Source: Marinomonas algarum (GTDB taxonomy: Bacteria > Pseudomonadota > Gammaproteobacteria > Pseudomonadales > Marinomonadaceae). From it: a stretch of DNA of 64,000 nt. Made by a program: the position numbers and the translations under genes. The DNA is taken from assembly GCF_020532605.1 (NCBI RefSeq), contig NZ_JAJATW010000018.1, forward strand, positions 1 to 64,000. Reading direction: 5' to 3'. The notes under the pieces were generated by a model. It was given only the letters and a program-made list of their open reading frames with translations, searched no databases and was not told the origin of the DNA. This document shows positions 27,395 to 36,612 of the stretch, one piece after another (within the stretch, counting starts at the first letter, position 1; every line of letters starts with the position of its first letter).

Positions 27395-27426
27395 GAAGGT
27401 CACTTAATTGTGGCCTTCTTCGTTTT
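27395..27426 (+). terminator. Intrinsic terminator of the lipid-modifying operon
   Basis: The stem GAAGGTCAC/GTGGCCTTC (one G-T pair) with loop TTAATT is followed by TTCGTTTT, 31 bases after the DUF3833 stop. Confidence 0.7.
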
Positions 27427-27508
27427 GCGGTGCGATAAGATTGTGTTCTGCTTCGGCTTCTCTTACTCTGTGTCGCTTCTTATTTTAGGTTCAGGTTGTA
27501 GTGCAATT

Positions 27509-27859
27509 ATGGCGACATTGGTTTTTCGGCTGAAATACGTTCCGGACGAAGAGGCGGATGATATTCGTCAATTGCTGACAGACAACGACATTGCTTTCTA
27601 TGAGACCAGTGCCGGACGTTGGCAAGTATCCATGGCGGGTTTGTGGGTAAAAGACAAAGAGCAAGCCATCAAAGCGCGCGTTTTGATTCATGAGGATCAA
27701 AGGGTACGCGCTCAAACCATGCGTCCTATTTCTTTAGGGCAATGGATTTTAGGCTACCTACAACACGCCAAAGAGAACCCCGCTGAAGCGTTTTTTACGT
27801 TTATCGCGGTGACTCTTATCCTCGGCCTATCGATTTTACCTTTTACCTTATGGTTATGA
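27509..27859 (+). CDS. DUF6164-type small membrane protein
   Basis: This 116-residue protein begins MATLVFRLKYVPDEEADDIRQLL, then FYETSAGRWQVSMAGLWVKDKEQA, which is the conserved ferredoxin-fold-like core of this family, and ends in one membrane helix (AFFTFIAVTLILGLSILPF). The start at 27509 is chosen by homology of this opening; an upstream frame from 27389 overlaps the terminator of the previous operon and has no function. The domain would face the cytoplasm, tethered by the C-terminal helix. The role is unknown. Confidence 0.75.
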   Translation: MATLVFRLKYVPDEEADDIRQLLTDNDIAFYETSAGRWQVSMAGLWVKDKEQAIKARVLIHEDQRVRAQTMRPISLGQWILGYLQHAKENPAEAFFTFIAVTLILGLSILPFTLWL

Positions 27860-27925
27860 CGGCCCAGTTTAATAGTCTGCTCATTAAGAATTCCGTTATA
27901 CTTTGAGTTTCATTTTAACAATGGC

Positions 27926-28915
27926 ATGAACGTGGTTTTAAAAAGCAAGAATATCAAGGGCAAACGCTCAAACAAGTTGGAACTGCATCCGCGCAACCCT
28001 CATCGTGCGCGTTACGACTTTGGTTTATTGGCTGACTCTTGTCCTGAGTTATCCCAAGTTATTCAGCTTAACCAGTATGGTCACGAATCGGTCGACTTCG
28101 CTGATCCTAATGCGGTAAAAATACTCAATCGTGCGCTATTAAGTCACTTTTACGGTGTGGCGTTTTGGGATATCCCTGAAGGTTATTTGTGCCCACCTAT
28201 CCCCGGGCGTGCCGACTACCTACATTACCTGGCGGATCTATTGGCCGACAGTAATAATGGAAATATTCCTCGTGGCAAGGGCGTTAAGGTTTTAGACATT
28301 GGCGTGGGCGCGAATTGCGTTTATCCCATTATTGGTCATCAGGAATATGGCTGGCAGTTTGTGGGTTCTGATGTGAACCCTGTTGCTGTGGCGACGTGTG
28401 ACACCATTGTGAAGTCCAATGCCTGTTTAAAAGGAGCGATTTCAGTTCGACTGCAAACCCAAGCGTCTCAGCTGTTTGCAGGGATTTGGAAAGACCAAGA
28501 GCGTTTTGACGTTACCTTGTGTAATCCGCCTTTTCACGCCAATGAATCTACCATGGCGAGTGAATCACAACGTAAATGGCGTGGCGTCAAAGGTAAGAGT
28601 ATCAATATGGCGAAGCCGCGCCTTAACTTTGGTGGAACCGCAGCCGAACTCTGGTGTGAGGGCGGTGAAGTCGGCTTTATTACACGTATGGTCAAAGAGA
28701 GCGTACATTACGCCGATCGTTGCTTTTGGTTTACGTCGCTGGTGGCGCGACAAGAGAATTTAGACGCGATTTATCGTGTGTTAAAAACAGTCGGTGCTCG
28801 ACAAGTAAAAACCATTAACATGGCACAAGGCCAAAAGATGAGCCGATTTGTGGCATGGAGTTTTCTTGCAGAGGATCAAGCGGATTATTGGCAAGACCAC
28901 TACTGGTCTATTTAA
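27926..28915 (+). CDS. rlmF: 23S rRNA (adenine-1618-N6)-methyltransferase
   Basis: This 329-residue SAM-dependent enzyme methylates A1618 in 23S rRNA. Family blocks are NPHRARYDFGLLADSCPELS near the start, DFADPNAVKILNRALL, then VLDIGVGANCVYPIIG (SAM binding), and the CNPPFHAN motif (N-P-P-F, about 193-199), which marks N6-adenine methyltransferases. The extension before NPHRARYDF is short and basic, as usual. A 21-base direct repeat starts at the final codons and continues past the stop. It stands alone between DUF6164 and plsC. Confidence 0.92.
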   Translation: MNVVLKSKNIKGKRSNKLELHPRNPHRARYDFGLLADSCPELSQVIQLNQYGHESVDFADPNAVKILNRALLSHFYGVAFWDIPEGYLCPPIPGRADYLHYLADLLADSNNGNIPRGKGVKVLDIGVGANCVYPIIGHQEYGWQFVGSDVNPVAVATCDTIVKSNACLKGAISVRLQTQASQLFAGIWKDQERFDVTLCNPPFHANESTMASESQRKWRGVKGKSINMAKPRLNFGGTAAELWCEGGEVGFITRMVKESVHYADRCFWFTSLVARQENLDAIYRVLKTVGARQVKTINMAQGQKMSRFVAWSFLAEDQADYWQDHYWSI

Positions 28916-28939
28916 ACACATTACTGGTCTATTTAAACA
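28901..28939 (+). repeat. Short tandem duplication across the rlmF stop
   Basis: TACTGGTCTATTTAAACA occurs at 28901-28918 and again at 28922-28939, a period of 21 bases. The first copy contains the last codons and stop of rlmF. It looks like a recent slippage event of no clear function. Confidence 0.85.
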
Positions 28940-28977
28940 ATAGTGTCGGCATCAAATACTAAGGAGTAATCTACAAT

Positions 28978-29709
28978 ATGTTGTTGTTAATACGAATGGT
29001 GCTGCTCGCCGCTTTGATTGTCGTTGTGACGCTGCTGGGTATTGTGTTTTGTTTATTGACCTTGGGGTCTAAAAACCGCGTTTATCATCTTGCTCATGTG
29101 CTTTCTAGCTTGGCACCAGTATTTGGTTTACGTGTTGAGACGCGACAGTCTGAGGCAGCGAATAAGGTTCCTCAAGCCGTCTATGTGGGCAATCACCAGA
29201 ATAATTATGACTTGTTTACCTTAGCGGCGATGGTGCCGAAAGGCGTGGTGACGGTAGGCAAAAAAAGTTTGCGATGGATTCCCTTTTTTGGCGTTTTATA
29301 TTGGGTCAGTGGCAATATTTTAATCAATCGAGATAACCGTAAACAAGCAATAGCGACCATTGACCAGGTGGTGGTGAGTATGCAAAAGACGGGGTTGTCT
29401 ATTCTGATGTTTCCAGAAGGAACACGCAGTCGAGGTCGAGGTTGGTTACCCTTCAAGCGCGGAGCATTTTACGCGGCCATTCAAGCCGGCGTGCCGATCG
29501 TGCCGATTGTGTGCAGTGACACGCATCGTCAAGTGCATTTAAATCGCTGGAATAATGGACGAGTGATTGTCGAAACCCTCGATCCAATTGACACAGCAGG
29601 TGTTGATGCCGAAGACGTCGGCACATTATTGGCCTTATGTGAAAGCCGTATGCACGAAGCGAAACAGCGTTTAGATGCCGAATTAGCCGGCTCATCATCA
29701 GTTGTCTAA
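28978..29709 (+). CDS. plsC: 1-acyl-sn-glycerol-3-phosphate acyltransferase
   Basis: This 243-residue inner-membrane enzyme makes phosphatidic acid from lysophosphatidic acid. An N-terminal helix (about 3-27) anchors it. Catalytic motif I is NHQNNYDLF (H-x4-D), motif III is FPEGTRSRGRG, and VPIVPIVCSDTH is motif IV. AAGGAG lies before the ATG. The last 12 bases overlap the 3' end of the GTPase gene on the other strand. It complements the second PlsC-like domain in the OlsF-type protein at 16738. Confidence 0.92.
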   Translation: MLLLIRMVLLAALIVVVTLLGIVFCLLTLGSKNRVYHLAHVLSSLAPVFGLRVETRQSEAANKVPQAVYVGNHQNNYDLFTLAAMVPKGVVTVGKKSLRWIPFFGVLYWVSGNILINRDNRKQAIATIDQVVVSMQKTGLSILMFPEGTRSRGRGWLPFKRGAFYAAIQAGVPIVPIVCSDTHRQVHLNRWNNGRVIVETLDPIDTAGVDAEDVGTLLALCESRMHEAKQRLDAELAGSSSVV

Positions 29710-31062
29710 TAACGTAATCAGCTCTTCTTTTAAATCGTATTTGACAGGGTGATCATCGGGCAAAGGGTCGTTTGCCCAATCCGGATGTTGTTGCGCCTGT
29801 TTCCAAAACGGCTTTATTTTTTCAATCAGTATTTTTTCCATCTGTGCTGTGTCCGTGCCTTGATCAGACAACTGAAAGGCGTGTTGCGTGGCGTGTCCCC
29901 GTTGGTGTAAATGTTGTATGGCACTTAAGCCACGTAGGCATAATAAAGTCAGTGTGGCTTGATCAAGGCAAAGGTAATAGCGCTTAGTCAGCTTACTTTT
30001 TAAGGTGTCTTTGTAATGCTGTCCTGTTTTCCAAGTGGCACCCAATAAAGCGCCAAGGGTGGTGGCCGTGCCTAAAGTGAGCCCCGCTGACATAACGTCA
30101 ATACCGGCACCAATGGCCGCGCCTTTTAGGGCACTGGTACCGGTACTGATGCCCCATTCTTTCAGTGTCTCGGTGTCAAAAATGTCTTGTTCCCAGCGGT
30201 TATTTTGAATGGCCAAAGGCGTCGCCAATATGTCGTCTTGTTGAAAGTCGTAAAGACGCAATAAGTGGGTCATATAGCGCTGCTCTAAACGGCGAATAGT
30301 GTCTTCAAAAGCGTTTGACTCTGATGGATTCGGAGGGTAAACGCGACATTCTGTTCGAGTACTGGCGGCACTTAACAGTAAATCAGCCAATTGATTACCC
30401 GCTATAGTGCGTCTTAGTTTTGCTTCTTGTTGCCGTGATTCGATCAGCGTTTCTATGGTTTGGTAGTGGTCGGACATTAGGCTTTGAATACTTTGATAGA
30501 GGCGTTTTTCATCTTCAAAGTAAAAGGCAATGGTGTCGTATTTAATAACAGCGTGTAGATGTCGCTCAGCTAAAACCGTGCGCCATGCGTCCAAATGCGC
30601 ACTTGGGGTCGCGCTGAAATTCAGTACGGGAATAATCGGTTTGTTGACACTGGCAAGTAATGCCAGTTCATCCAAGTATTTTCCAAGGGGGGCTTGTCGC
30701 ATATCGATCACGTACAAGATCACATCCGTTTGCGTCAATTGCTTTAATATCTTTGCTTCTTGTTCAAACGCTTCGTGGGCAAAATGGCTATCACAGAAAG
30801 GCATTAGCCAGTCGGCGCCTTGGTATCCTGCAAAGTCAGTGCTATGACGAATTTCCCATAACCCAATAGAGTCTTCGAACCCCGGAGTGTCAGTGAGTGT
30901 GATGATGGCCTTGTCGTTAAGTTGAATCTCAACGCGTTCAATATGACGTGTGGTACCGGCGCGATTGTTGACCTCGCCGAAGTCATGACGGCGTAATAGG
31001 GTACGAATAAGGGACGTTTTCCCTGTGTTCGCATGGCCAACAACGAGAAGAGAAATCGACAT
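29698..31062 (-). CDS. GTPase with DUF3482 C-terminal domain
   Basis: This 454-residue protein has an N-terminal Era/TrmE-like GTPase domain: the P-loop VVGHANTGKTSLIR (about 7-20), TTRHIER as switch I, DTPGFEDS (G3, about 58-65) and a G4-like PVLNFSAT. The C-terminal part (about 210-454) matches DUF3482, with a glycine/alanine-rich stretch (GAAIGAGIDVMSAGLTLGTATTLGALLG) that may insert in or dimerise at the membrane. The gene starts 2 bases after the DUF2868 gene ends. These two families commonly occur side by side, so they probably form one membrane-linked system of unknown function. Confidence 0.85.
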   Translation of the reverse strand: MSISLLVVGHANTGKTSLIRTLLRRHDFGEVNNRAGTTRHIERVEIQLNDKAIITLTDTPGFEDSIGLWEIRHSTDFAGYQGADWLMPFCDSHFAHEAFEQEAKILKQLTQTDVILYVIDMRQAPLGKYLDELALLASVNKPIIPVLNFSATPSAHLDAWRTVLAERHLHAVIKYDTIAFYFEDEKRLYQSIQSLMSDHYQTIETLIESRQQEAKLRRTIAGNQLADLLLSAASTRTECRVYPPNPSESNAFEDTIRRLEQRYMTHLLRLYDFQQDDILATPLAIQNNRWEQDIFDTETLKEWGISTGTSALKGAAIGAGIDVMSAGLTLGTATTLGALLGATWKTGQHYKDTLKSKLTKRYYLCLDQATLTLLCLRGLSAIQHLHQRGHATQHAFQLSDQGTDTAQMEKILIEKIKPFWKQAQQHPDWANDPLPDDHPVKYDLKEELITLLDN

Positions 31063-31064
31063 CG

Positions 31065-32387
31065 TTACTCCCAGTGTGCAAGAGGGGTTGAAGAAAGCTG
31101 TAAGTCAGCGGCCAAGTGTCGCCAATCGTCGGTAAAAGGCGCGGTCTTTTCTCCAGCGATCACCAGTGTCAACGAGGGGTATGACTTGCTGGCCTCGGTA
31201 AAAAAGCGTCGCGTACCGCGATCCGGGCTTTGTGCACCATTTACCACAACATACACAGGCGCTGCATCGGCCGACGTCAGGAATTGTGCTTGTTGATCAC
31301 GGCTGTTGAGAAGCGTAATGGAGGCCGCTTGAGCTAACAATTCGGGTGTGGCATCGCTCCATTCGAATAGCGCCCAATGACCGGATAAGGCGGCTGGCGA
31401 GAGTGCGCCTTGGTCGTCTGTTACAGTGGTCGCTGAATTTGATGGGGAAGACATTGGCGCATCGACAATGTGTTTGATCTGCGTTTCTTTGTGTTGATAG
31501 CGATTTTGAATGATTTCTTCCGTGCTAGAGAGTGGCAAGCGAGCCCGTTGCCATTGATAAAGCCCCCAGCAGAGCCCAGCTAAGAGCAGTCGAGGTAACA
31601 CACCATACAGCATGATGCTGGCCAGTAAAAAATTGGCCCAATGCTGACGTGTACTGGCGGTTTGTGACACCAAGTCCACACGACTTGCCAAGATATCCAA
31701 ATGATTAGGCAGCGCCAAACCAAACCATTGAGGAATACTACTTAACGATTGGGTCAGCGAGAGAAAAGCTTGATCGCTGAGTAAGGTGGTTTCCCAGACA
31801 AAGTCCACTTGATTGGTTAATAACAACAGTAAGGTCATCAACCACCCCGCGAATAGATAGCTTGCCCATGCGCCATGAGAGACGCCGCTGACTAGCCAGA
31901 CATTGGCACGAGGAGGGCATTGCCAATGAAGAAACGCCTGACTGACATGGGGATCTACCTGAGTGAATTGACCGATTTTTCTGTTCAAGAACAGCAAAAC
32001 GCTGAGTAACGCCCCTTTGTGCCCCATGGTTTTTTTTCGACTTGAGAGTACGGTTATGCTCCAAATCAGCAGATTGAGCCCATGAAAGCCTAATAGAACG
32101 AGCAACAACCAAAAGATATTGATTTGACTGGACTGATGAGTGGCGAACGCCGAGGGTACCGCCAGAAATCCCAATATAAAAGACACAACAAAGACCGCCA
32201 TCAGCGTGCGTATAAAGTAACGTTTTAGTCGCCAAAACTGTTCGCTGTAGCTAATCGCTGCCGGGTAATTGTTGAGTGCATTGAGGGCGCTCGGTAAATC
32301 TTTGGCGTCGGTTGGCAGTCGAAAATCAGTGTGCGTTTCTAGCCAAGCGGCAAGGGCGAGTTTTGCCCTCGGCATCAAAGAGGTCAT
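31065..32387 (-). CDS. DUF2868 membrane protein
   Basis: This 440-residue protein has four clear hydrophobic helices (about 63-85, 94-115, 170-190 and 252-275) and a soluble C-terminal half containing WALFEWSDATPELLAQAA and VYVVVNGAQSPDRGTRRFF. That C-terminal region is typical of DUF2868. It lies directly upstream of the DUF3482 GTPase gene with a 2-base gap, so the pair is likely cotranscribed. The division of labour may be a membrane platform plus a GTP switch. It is divergent from the chemoreceptor gene at 32555. Confidence 0.82.
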   Translation of the reverse strand: MTSLMPRAKLALAAWLETHTDFRLPTDAKDLPSALNALNNYPAAISYSEQFWRLKRYFIRTLMAVFVVSFILGFLAVPSAFATHQSSQINIFWLLLVLLGFHGLNLLIWSITVLSSRKKTMGHKGALLSVLLFLNRKIGQFTQVDPHVSQAFLHWQCPPRANVWLVSGVSHGAWASYLFAGWLMTLLLLLTNQVDFVWETTLLSDQAFLSLTQSLSSIPQWFGLALPNHLDILASRVDLVSQTASTRQHWANFLLASIMLYGVLPRLLLAGLCWGLYQWQRARLPLSSTEEIIQNRYQHKETQIKHIVDAPMSSPSNSATTVTDDQGALSPAALSGHWALFEWSDATPELLAQAASITLLNSRDQQAQFLTSADAAPVYVVVNGAQSPDRGTRRFFTEASKSYPSLTLVIAGEKTAPFTDDWRHLAADLQLSSTPLAHWE

Positions 32388-32554
32388 GATGTTGTGTTAC
32401 CCTTAGTCATATTGTGATGATCGTTGTTGTGCATATACGTTACCAAGCTAGGTAAAAATGTAGGAAATTGTTAATTCAGATTGCGCTGATCGAGAAATTC
32501 ACTCTACCATTATTTTTTGTCGTCAGACGATGCCTTCTATCGGGGAATAAGTCC

Positions 32555-34168
32555 ATGCGTTTACAGTCTATTCGAGTCAAAAGTTCGTTGCCCGTTATGG
32601 TCATGGGCATCACTTTTATTGTTGCACTTGTTTCTATGGGTTACATCATTAAACAGTTAGGTGATGGACTCAATAACCAAGCAGATATCTACAGTAGAGC
32701 GTCGTCGGTAATTCTAAATGCGGATCGAGATTTGTACCAAGCCAAGTTGGCTGAGCAACGTCTGATTGTCGGTATTGGTAACCTAGACGAAGAAGAAAAA
32801 GATCGTCTTGAAAATGCCGATCAGGTCAAAGAGCGCATTCAATTGTTTCGTCAGTATTTGGCGATGGAACCCGATGTACAAAAATCATTAGGGGATATTG
32901 ATGCTGCCTTTTCAACTTGGCTGAGCGCATCGGATCGCGTCGTCACACTTGACGCGCAAGCGCCTTCTTTTGCAAATGCTGAGCAACAAGCTAATGCCAC
33001 CTTCCAAGCGTTAAGAGCCCGTTTAGACCAAGCCGGTGAGGCGGTCAATAAGCATGCCGCGTCCACTAAGAATACCTTGATTGAGCAAGAAGAAGCGTTC
33101 TTAAAATTTGCTGTTGCTATCGTTTCACTGGGGTTAATTATTGCGATTTGGTTTAGCTACAAAACACCCAAAACATTAACGGATCAAGTACGTTATTTAG
33201 CCCAACGTATTCGAGAAATTTCTGAAGGGGATGGCGATTTAACCCAGAAAATAGATTTTACCACGAAGGATGAACTCGGCGATTTGGCGAGTGAATTCAA
33301 TGGTTTTATGGATCATTTGCGTGGCATCATCACCAGTATCCATAGGCAGTCGGATGAACTGGGTGAAATGACAGGCCAACTCACCAAGGTGTCCAGAAAG
33401 ACCTCAGACATTACAACGGCCTTGTCTAATGCATCGGCCTCTATTGTTAGCGCCGGTCATGAGATGGATATGTCGAATCAGCAGATGGCAACCGTTGCGC
33501 AAGATACAGCGACTGAGGCAACCAACTCCAACCGTTTGACCCAAGGTGGTATGGCCGCTGTGAATAATTCGCAACGCGCTATTACGCAACTGGTGTCGGA
33601 CATCGAAAGTGCATTGGAGCGTTCGGCAGAATTGCAGCGAAGCTCAGAAAGCATTACGTCTGTTTTAGAAGTGATTGGCAATATTGCAGAACAAACCAAT
33701 CTATTGGCGCTCAATGCCGCGATTGAAGCGGCTCGTGCCGGTGAGCAAGGGCGTGGTTTTGCGGTGGTGGCCGATGAAGTACGTACTTTAGCGACGCGTA
33801 CGCAGGACAGTACAAACGAAATTGAAGCCATGATTGAGAAGCTGAAACTCAATGTGGCGGAATCGTCTAAAGTGATCCAGAGTAGTCGCGATAACGCACA
33901 ATCTACGGTGAGTAACTTTGGTGAAGTGATTGAGGTATTTGATCGCTTACAAGTGTCCTTTGGTAAGGTCCAAGAAATGGCCGCACAAACCGCACAGGCA
34001 ACGCAGGAGCAATCCATTGTTGCCAATGAAATCAATCAAAATATGGTGTCATTGAAAGACCAAACCGACTCGGTACAATCGGTTTCTGATGTGCTGCAAC
34101 AACAATCTGAAGATATTACTAGGCTGTTTAAAGCCCTGGATCAGCAGGTGGGCAGCTTTAAAGTATAG
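32555..34168 (+). CDS. Methyl-accepting chemotaxis protein
   Basis: This 537-residue chemoreceptor starts at 32555 ([15 protein letters not shown]) with GGGGAA upstream; an earlier in-frame ATG at 32468 lacks support. Helix 1 is at about 11-32, followed by a periplasmic four-helix-bundle-type sensor (about 35-185), helix 2 at about 186-207, HAMP (about 210-265) and the signalling rod with the hairpin tip [40 protein letters not shown], which should bind CheA and CheW. The ligand is unknown. There is no CheR-binding pentapeptide at the C-terminus (ends QQVGSFKV). An intrinsic terminator follows. Confidence 0.92.
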   Translation: MRLQSIRVKSSLPVMVMGITFIVALVSMGYIIKQLGDGLNNQADIYSRASSVILNADRDLYQAKLAEQRLIVGIGNLDEEEKDRLENADQVKERIQLFRQYLAMEPDVQKSLGDIDAAFSTWLSASDRVVTLDAQAPSFANAEQQANATFQALRARLDQAGEAVNKHAASTKNTLIEQEEAFLKFAVAIVSLGLIIAIWFSYKTPKTLTDQVRYLAQRIREISEGDGDLTQKIDFTTKDELGDLASEFNGFMDHLRGIITSIHRQSDELGEMTGQLTKVSRKTSDITTALSNASASIVSAGHEMDMSNQQMATVAQDTATEATNSNRLTQGGMAAVNNSQRAITQLVSDIESALERSAELQRSSESITSVLEVIGNIAEQTNLLALNAAIEAARAGEQGRGFAVVADEVRTLATRTQDSTNEIEAMIEKLKLNVAESSKVIQSSRDNAQSTVSNFGEVIEVFDRLQVSFGKVQEMAAQTAQATQEQSIVANEINQNMVSLKDQTDSVQSVSDVLQQQSEDITRLFKALDQQVGSFKV

Positions 34169-34255
34169 TCATCGACGCCATCTACTTTTCGCCTGGCAAA
34201 AGTGGTGGAAGAAGTGTTTTTGTCGTAGCTGTACACAAAGTATCTCGTTATCATA

Positions 34256-34280
34256 CGCCGCTATTGAAGCGGCGTTTTTT
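34256..34280 (+). terminator. Intrinsic terminator after the chemoreceptor gene
   Basis: The stem CGCCGC/GCGGCG with loop TATTGAA is followed by six T residues. Confidence 0.88.
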
Positions 34281-34319
34281 GTTGCTTCCCCTTATCAAGC
34301 GAATACGCTTAGGATTGTC

Positions 34320-34613
34320 ATGAAAAAGAACTTTGTTCTCTCCCACCCTAAAATGTCTTACCAGCGCATTATCGAAACGGCCAAAAATGAGGTAAAACAA
34401 TACATCAAAAAAGAGCGTACTAAGGCTCTGCCTGAAGGCGCTGATTTTTGGGGGTTTAACTGTAAGTTTGGGCAAGTTGCCGATAAAGCGCATTCTATCC
34501 ATGAAGGGGATATCAACGCCAATATCAGTGCGGCACAAAAGCAGCATTGGAAATCCTTTTATTTAGAAGTCGTGCCAACACCAAAAACGCGGGCAAAACG
34601 TTCAGCAGACTGA
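34320..34613 (+). CDS. DUF6172-type small basic protein
   Basis: This 97-residue protein begins MKKNFVLSHPKMSYQRIIETAKNEVKQYIKKERTKALPEGADFW, then FNCKFGQVADKAHSIHEGDINANI, and ends in a Lys/Arg-rich tail. I recall this pattern as a conserved single-domain family, now called DUF6172; the function is unknown. The start follows the terminator of the chemoreceptor gene, with an upstream frame from 34089 rejected because it runs through that hairpin. The basic charge suggests nucleic-acid or ribosome contact, which is a guess. Confidence 0.75.
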   Translation: MKKNFVLSHPKMSYQRIIETAKNEVKQYIKKERTKALPEGADFWGFNCKFGQVADKAHSIHEGDINANISAAQKQHWKSFYLEVVPTPKTRAKRSAD

Positions 34614-34742
34614 GCATTGGGTTTACTCTGACATCTGGCAATGAATACGGTATCCTTTTGGTTTGTTTTTCTCGCACTGTGTCATCTTGATACAGTGTGT
34701 CATTTTGATATTTCGTCAAGCTGACCCTAAAAGGACGATTCG

Positions 34743-35693
34743 TTGAAGGAATTTGAGTTAATTCAGCACATATTTCAAGCGTCTATCATGGCAGACACCC
34801 GTGGTCGCGACGATATCTTGTTAGGTATTGGTGATGATTGTGCGCAGATTGCGGTGCCGTCAGACCAAAGTTTGGTGTTCTCAATGGACACCTTGGTGGA
34901 AGGGCGACACTTTCCTTTCGACGCCGATCCGGTTGATATCGGCTATCGTGCGGTGGCGTCCTGTGTCAGTGACTTGGCTGCCATGGGCGCCAAGCCAGCG
35001 TTTTTTACTTTGGGCTTAACCTTGCCAGATTCCGATCCTCAATGGTTAGCGGGTTTGGCACAAGGCATGGCGGAACTGGCAGAACCCATTGGCTTGGCCT
35101 TGGTCGGTGGTGACACCACAAAAGGGCCTTTGACCATCACGTTACAAGTGCATGGCTATGTTGAAAAAACGCTCGCGGTGAAGCGCAGCACGGCGCAATT
35201 GGGTGATGATATTTATGTTACTGGGCTGCTTGGTGATGCGGCGGCCGCAGTGCCAATTGTGACGGGCGAGTGGCAGGTATCGAGTGAGCGTTTTGACTAT
35301 TTTTACGAACGTTACTGGCGACCCCAGCATCGACTGATTTTTGCCATGGCGATGAAACGCGTTGCTCACGCCATGATGGATATTTCTGACGGCTTGGCGC
35401 AAGACGTACAGCATATTCTGAAGGCGTCTCATAAAGGTGCGGTTTTGCAGGCCAGTGCCTTGCCGATATCCGTGCCGTTACGAGAATGGCAACCCGACTC
35501 CGCCGTTGCGTTGGCGCTGACAGGAGGCGATGATTACGAATTGTGTTTTACCGCAGCAAAAACGCAAGCCGACGAGGTGGCGTTAATTGCTCAGACCCTT
35601 GGTTTGGAATGCACCAAAGTGGGCGAAGTGGTTGAAACAGGCTTTGTCGTACAAGGCTATGAGGGGGAACTCTCTGGCTGGCAGCACTTCTAA
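34743..35693 (+). CDS. thiL: Thiamine-monophosphate kinase
   Basis: This 316-residue enzyme phosphorylates thiamine phosphate to thiamine diphosphate. The TTG at 34743 is the start: AAGGA lies 7 bases before it and the product begins KEFELIQHIF as in other ThiL proteins. Conserved blocks are DDILLGIGDDCAQI, FSMDTLVEGRHFP, VASCVSDLAAMGA, LVGGDTTKGP and DISDGLAQDVQHI, which bind Mg-ATP and substrate. It is followed by pgpA after 67 bases, the common thiL-pgpA order. nusB, which often comes before thiL, is absent here. Confidence 0.95.
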   Translation: MKEFELIQHIFQASIMADTRGRDDILLGIGDDCAQIAVPSDQSLVFSMDTLVEGRHFPFDADPVDIGYRAVASCVSDLAAMGAKPAFFTLGLTLPDSDPQWLAGLAQGMAELAEPIGLALVGGDTTKGPLTITLQVHGYVEKTLAVKRSTAQLGDDIYVTGLLGDAAAAVPIVTGEWQVSSERFDYFYERYWRPQHRLIFAMAMKRVAHAMMDISDGLAQDVQHILKASHKGAVLQASALPISVPLREWQPDSAVALALTGGDDYELCFTAAKTQADEVALIAQTLGLECTKVGEVVETGFVVQGYEGELSGWQHF

Positions 35694-35760
35694 TCATGTT
35701 TATTATGGCACCCTGTTTTTTTCATCATGCACACATTTATTAATAGATAGGTAATTATTC

Positions 35761-36243
35761 ATGGCGAACTCTGCCCCTGCGTCTGTATGGCGTAATCCCA
35801 TTCATTTTCTGGCATTTGGCTTAGGCTCTGGCGCAGCACCTAAAGCACCGGGCACCTTTGGAACATTAGCGGCGGTACCGATTTTTATCTGGTTGCTGCA
35901 AGGTTTAAGCACGACCGAGTATCTCGTTATGCTGGTGGCCACCTCACTGGTGGGGATTTATTTATGTGGCAAAACCTCGAAAGACATGGGCGTACATGAC
36001 CATTCTGGCATCGTCTGGGATGAATTTGTCGGCTATTGGATTACCATGTTTCTTGCGCCCGCGGGTTGGGTCTACATTGTCTTAGGTTTTGTTTTATTTC
36101 GTTTATTCGATATTTTAAAACCTTGGCCTATTTCTTGGGTCGACAAACACGTACACGGTGGATTCGGTATCATGTTTGACGACATCTTGGCGGGTTTAAT
36201 GTCATTCGTGGTGCTGCAAGCATTAGTGCATTTTGTTTTTTAG
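35761..36243 (+). CDS. pgpA: Phosphatidylglycerophosphatase A
   Basis: This 160-residue inner-membrane enzyme dephosphorylates phosphatidylglycerol phosphate. The opening block LAFGLGSGAAPKAPGTFGTLAAVP is the family signature. The conserved acidic motifs IVWDEFVGYWI and MFDDILAGL follow, with three or four hydrophobic helices between about 40 and 155. It lies downstream of thiL in the same direction, as in many gammaproteobacteria. Confidence 0.95.
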   Translation: MANSAPASVWRNPIHFLAFGLGSGAAPKAPGTFGTLAAVPIFIWLLQGLSTTEYLVMLVATSLVGIYLCGKTSKDMGVHDHSGIVWDEFVGYWITMFLAPAGWVYIVLGFVLFRLFDILKPWPISWVDKHVHGGFGIMFDDILAGLMSFVVLQALVHFVF

Positions 36244-36303
36244 CCCGAAGCCCTAATAAACCAAAGCCCCTATCAATAGAATGGCAAGGTTCTCTCACTG
36301 ATT

Positions 36304-36612
36304 TTACAACACAGCCTCTAGCCCTTTTTTATCAATAAGATAAAGTAAGCGCGCTGCTGCACCGTTGGGTTGAGATTTGCCTTGCTCCCATTTTTGTATG
36401 CTTTCAGTGCTCATTGCTAATACACTGGCGAGAACACCTTGGCTGATATGTTCCTTGTGCCTGATCGCTTTGATTCGTGTCGCCGTCATTTTCTCTTGTT
36501 TATCATTTAACGCTAGGGCGTCTATTTTTCGCATAGTAATCTGGCTGATGGCATCTTCTTGATGAAACCGTTTTGCCATTTTTTGTATACGTTCAATGCG
36601 TGTATCATTCAT
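36304..36612 (-). CDS. XRE-type antitoxin of a HigBA-like module
   Basis: This 102-residue DNA-binding protein has a helix-turn-helix at about 50-90 (MTATRIKAIRHKEHISQGVLASVLAMSTESIQKWEQGKSQPNGAAARLL). The start at 36612 overlaps the toxin gene by 8 bases; a start at 36636 is less likely as it lies deeper in the toxin. Toxin-first order is characteristic of HigBA-type systems. It should neutralise the toxin and repress the pair through the perfect palindrome at 36925-36953. Confidence 0.85.
   Translation of the reverse strand: MNDTRIERIQKMAKRFHQEDAISQITMRKIDALALNDKQEKMTATRIKAIRHKEHISQGVLASVLAMSTESIQKWEQGKSQPNGAAARLLYLIDKKGLEAVL

Noticed and set aside
34089-34319. N-terminal extension of the DUF6172-type protein
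   Set aside because: It overlaps the chemoreceptor gene and runs through its intrinsic terminator; the ATG at 34320 gives the family start.
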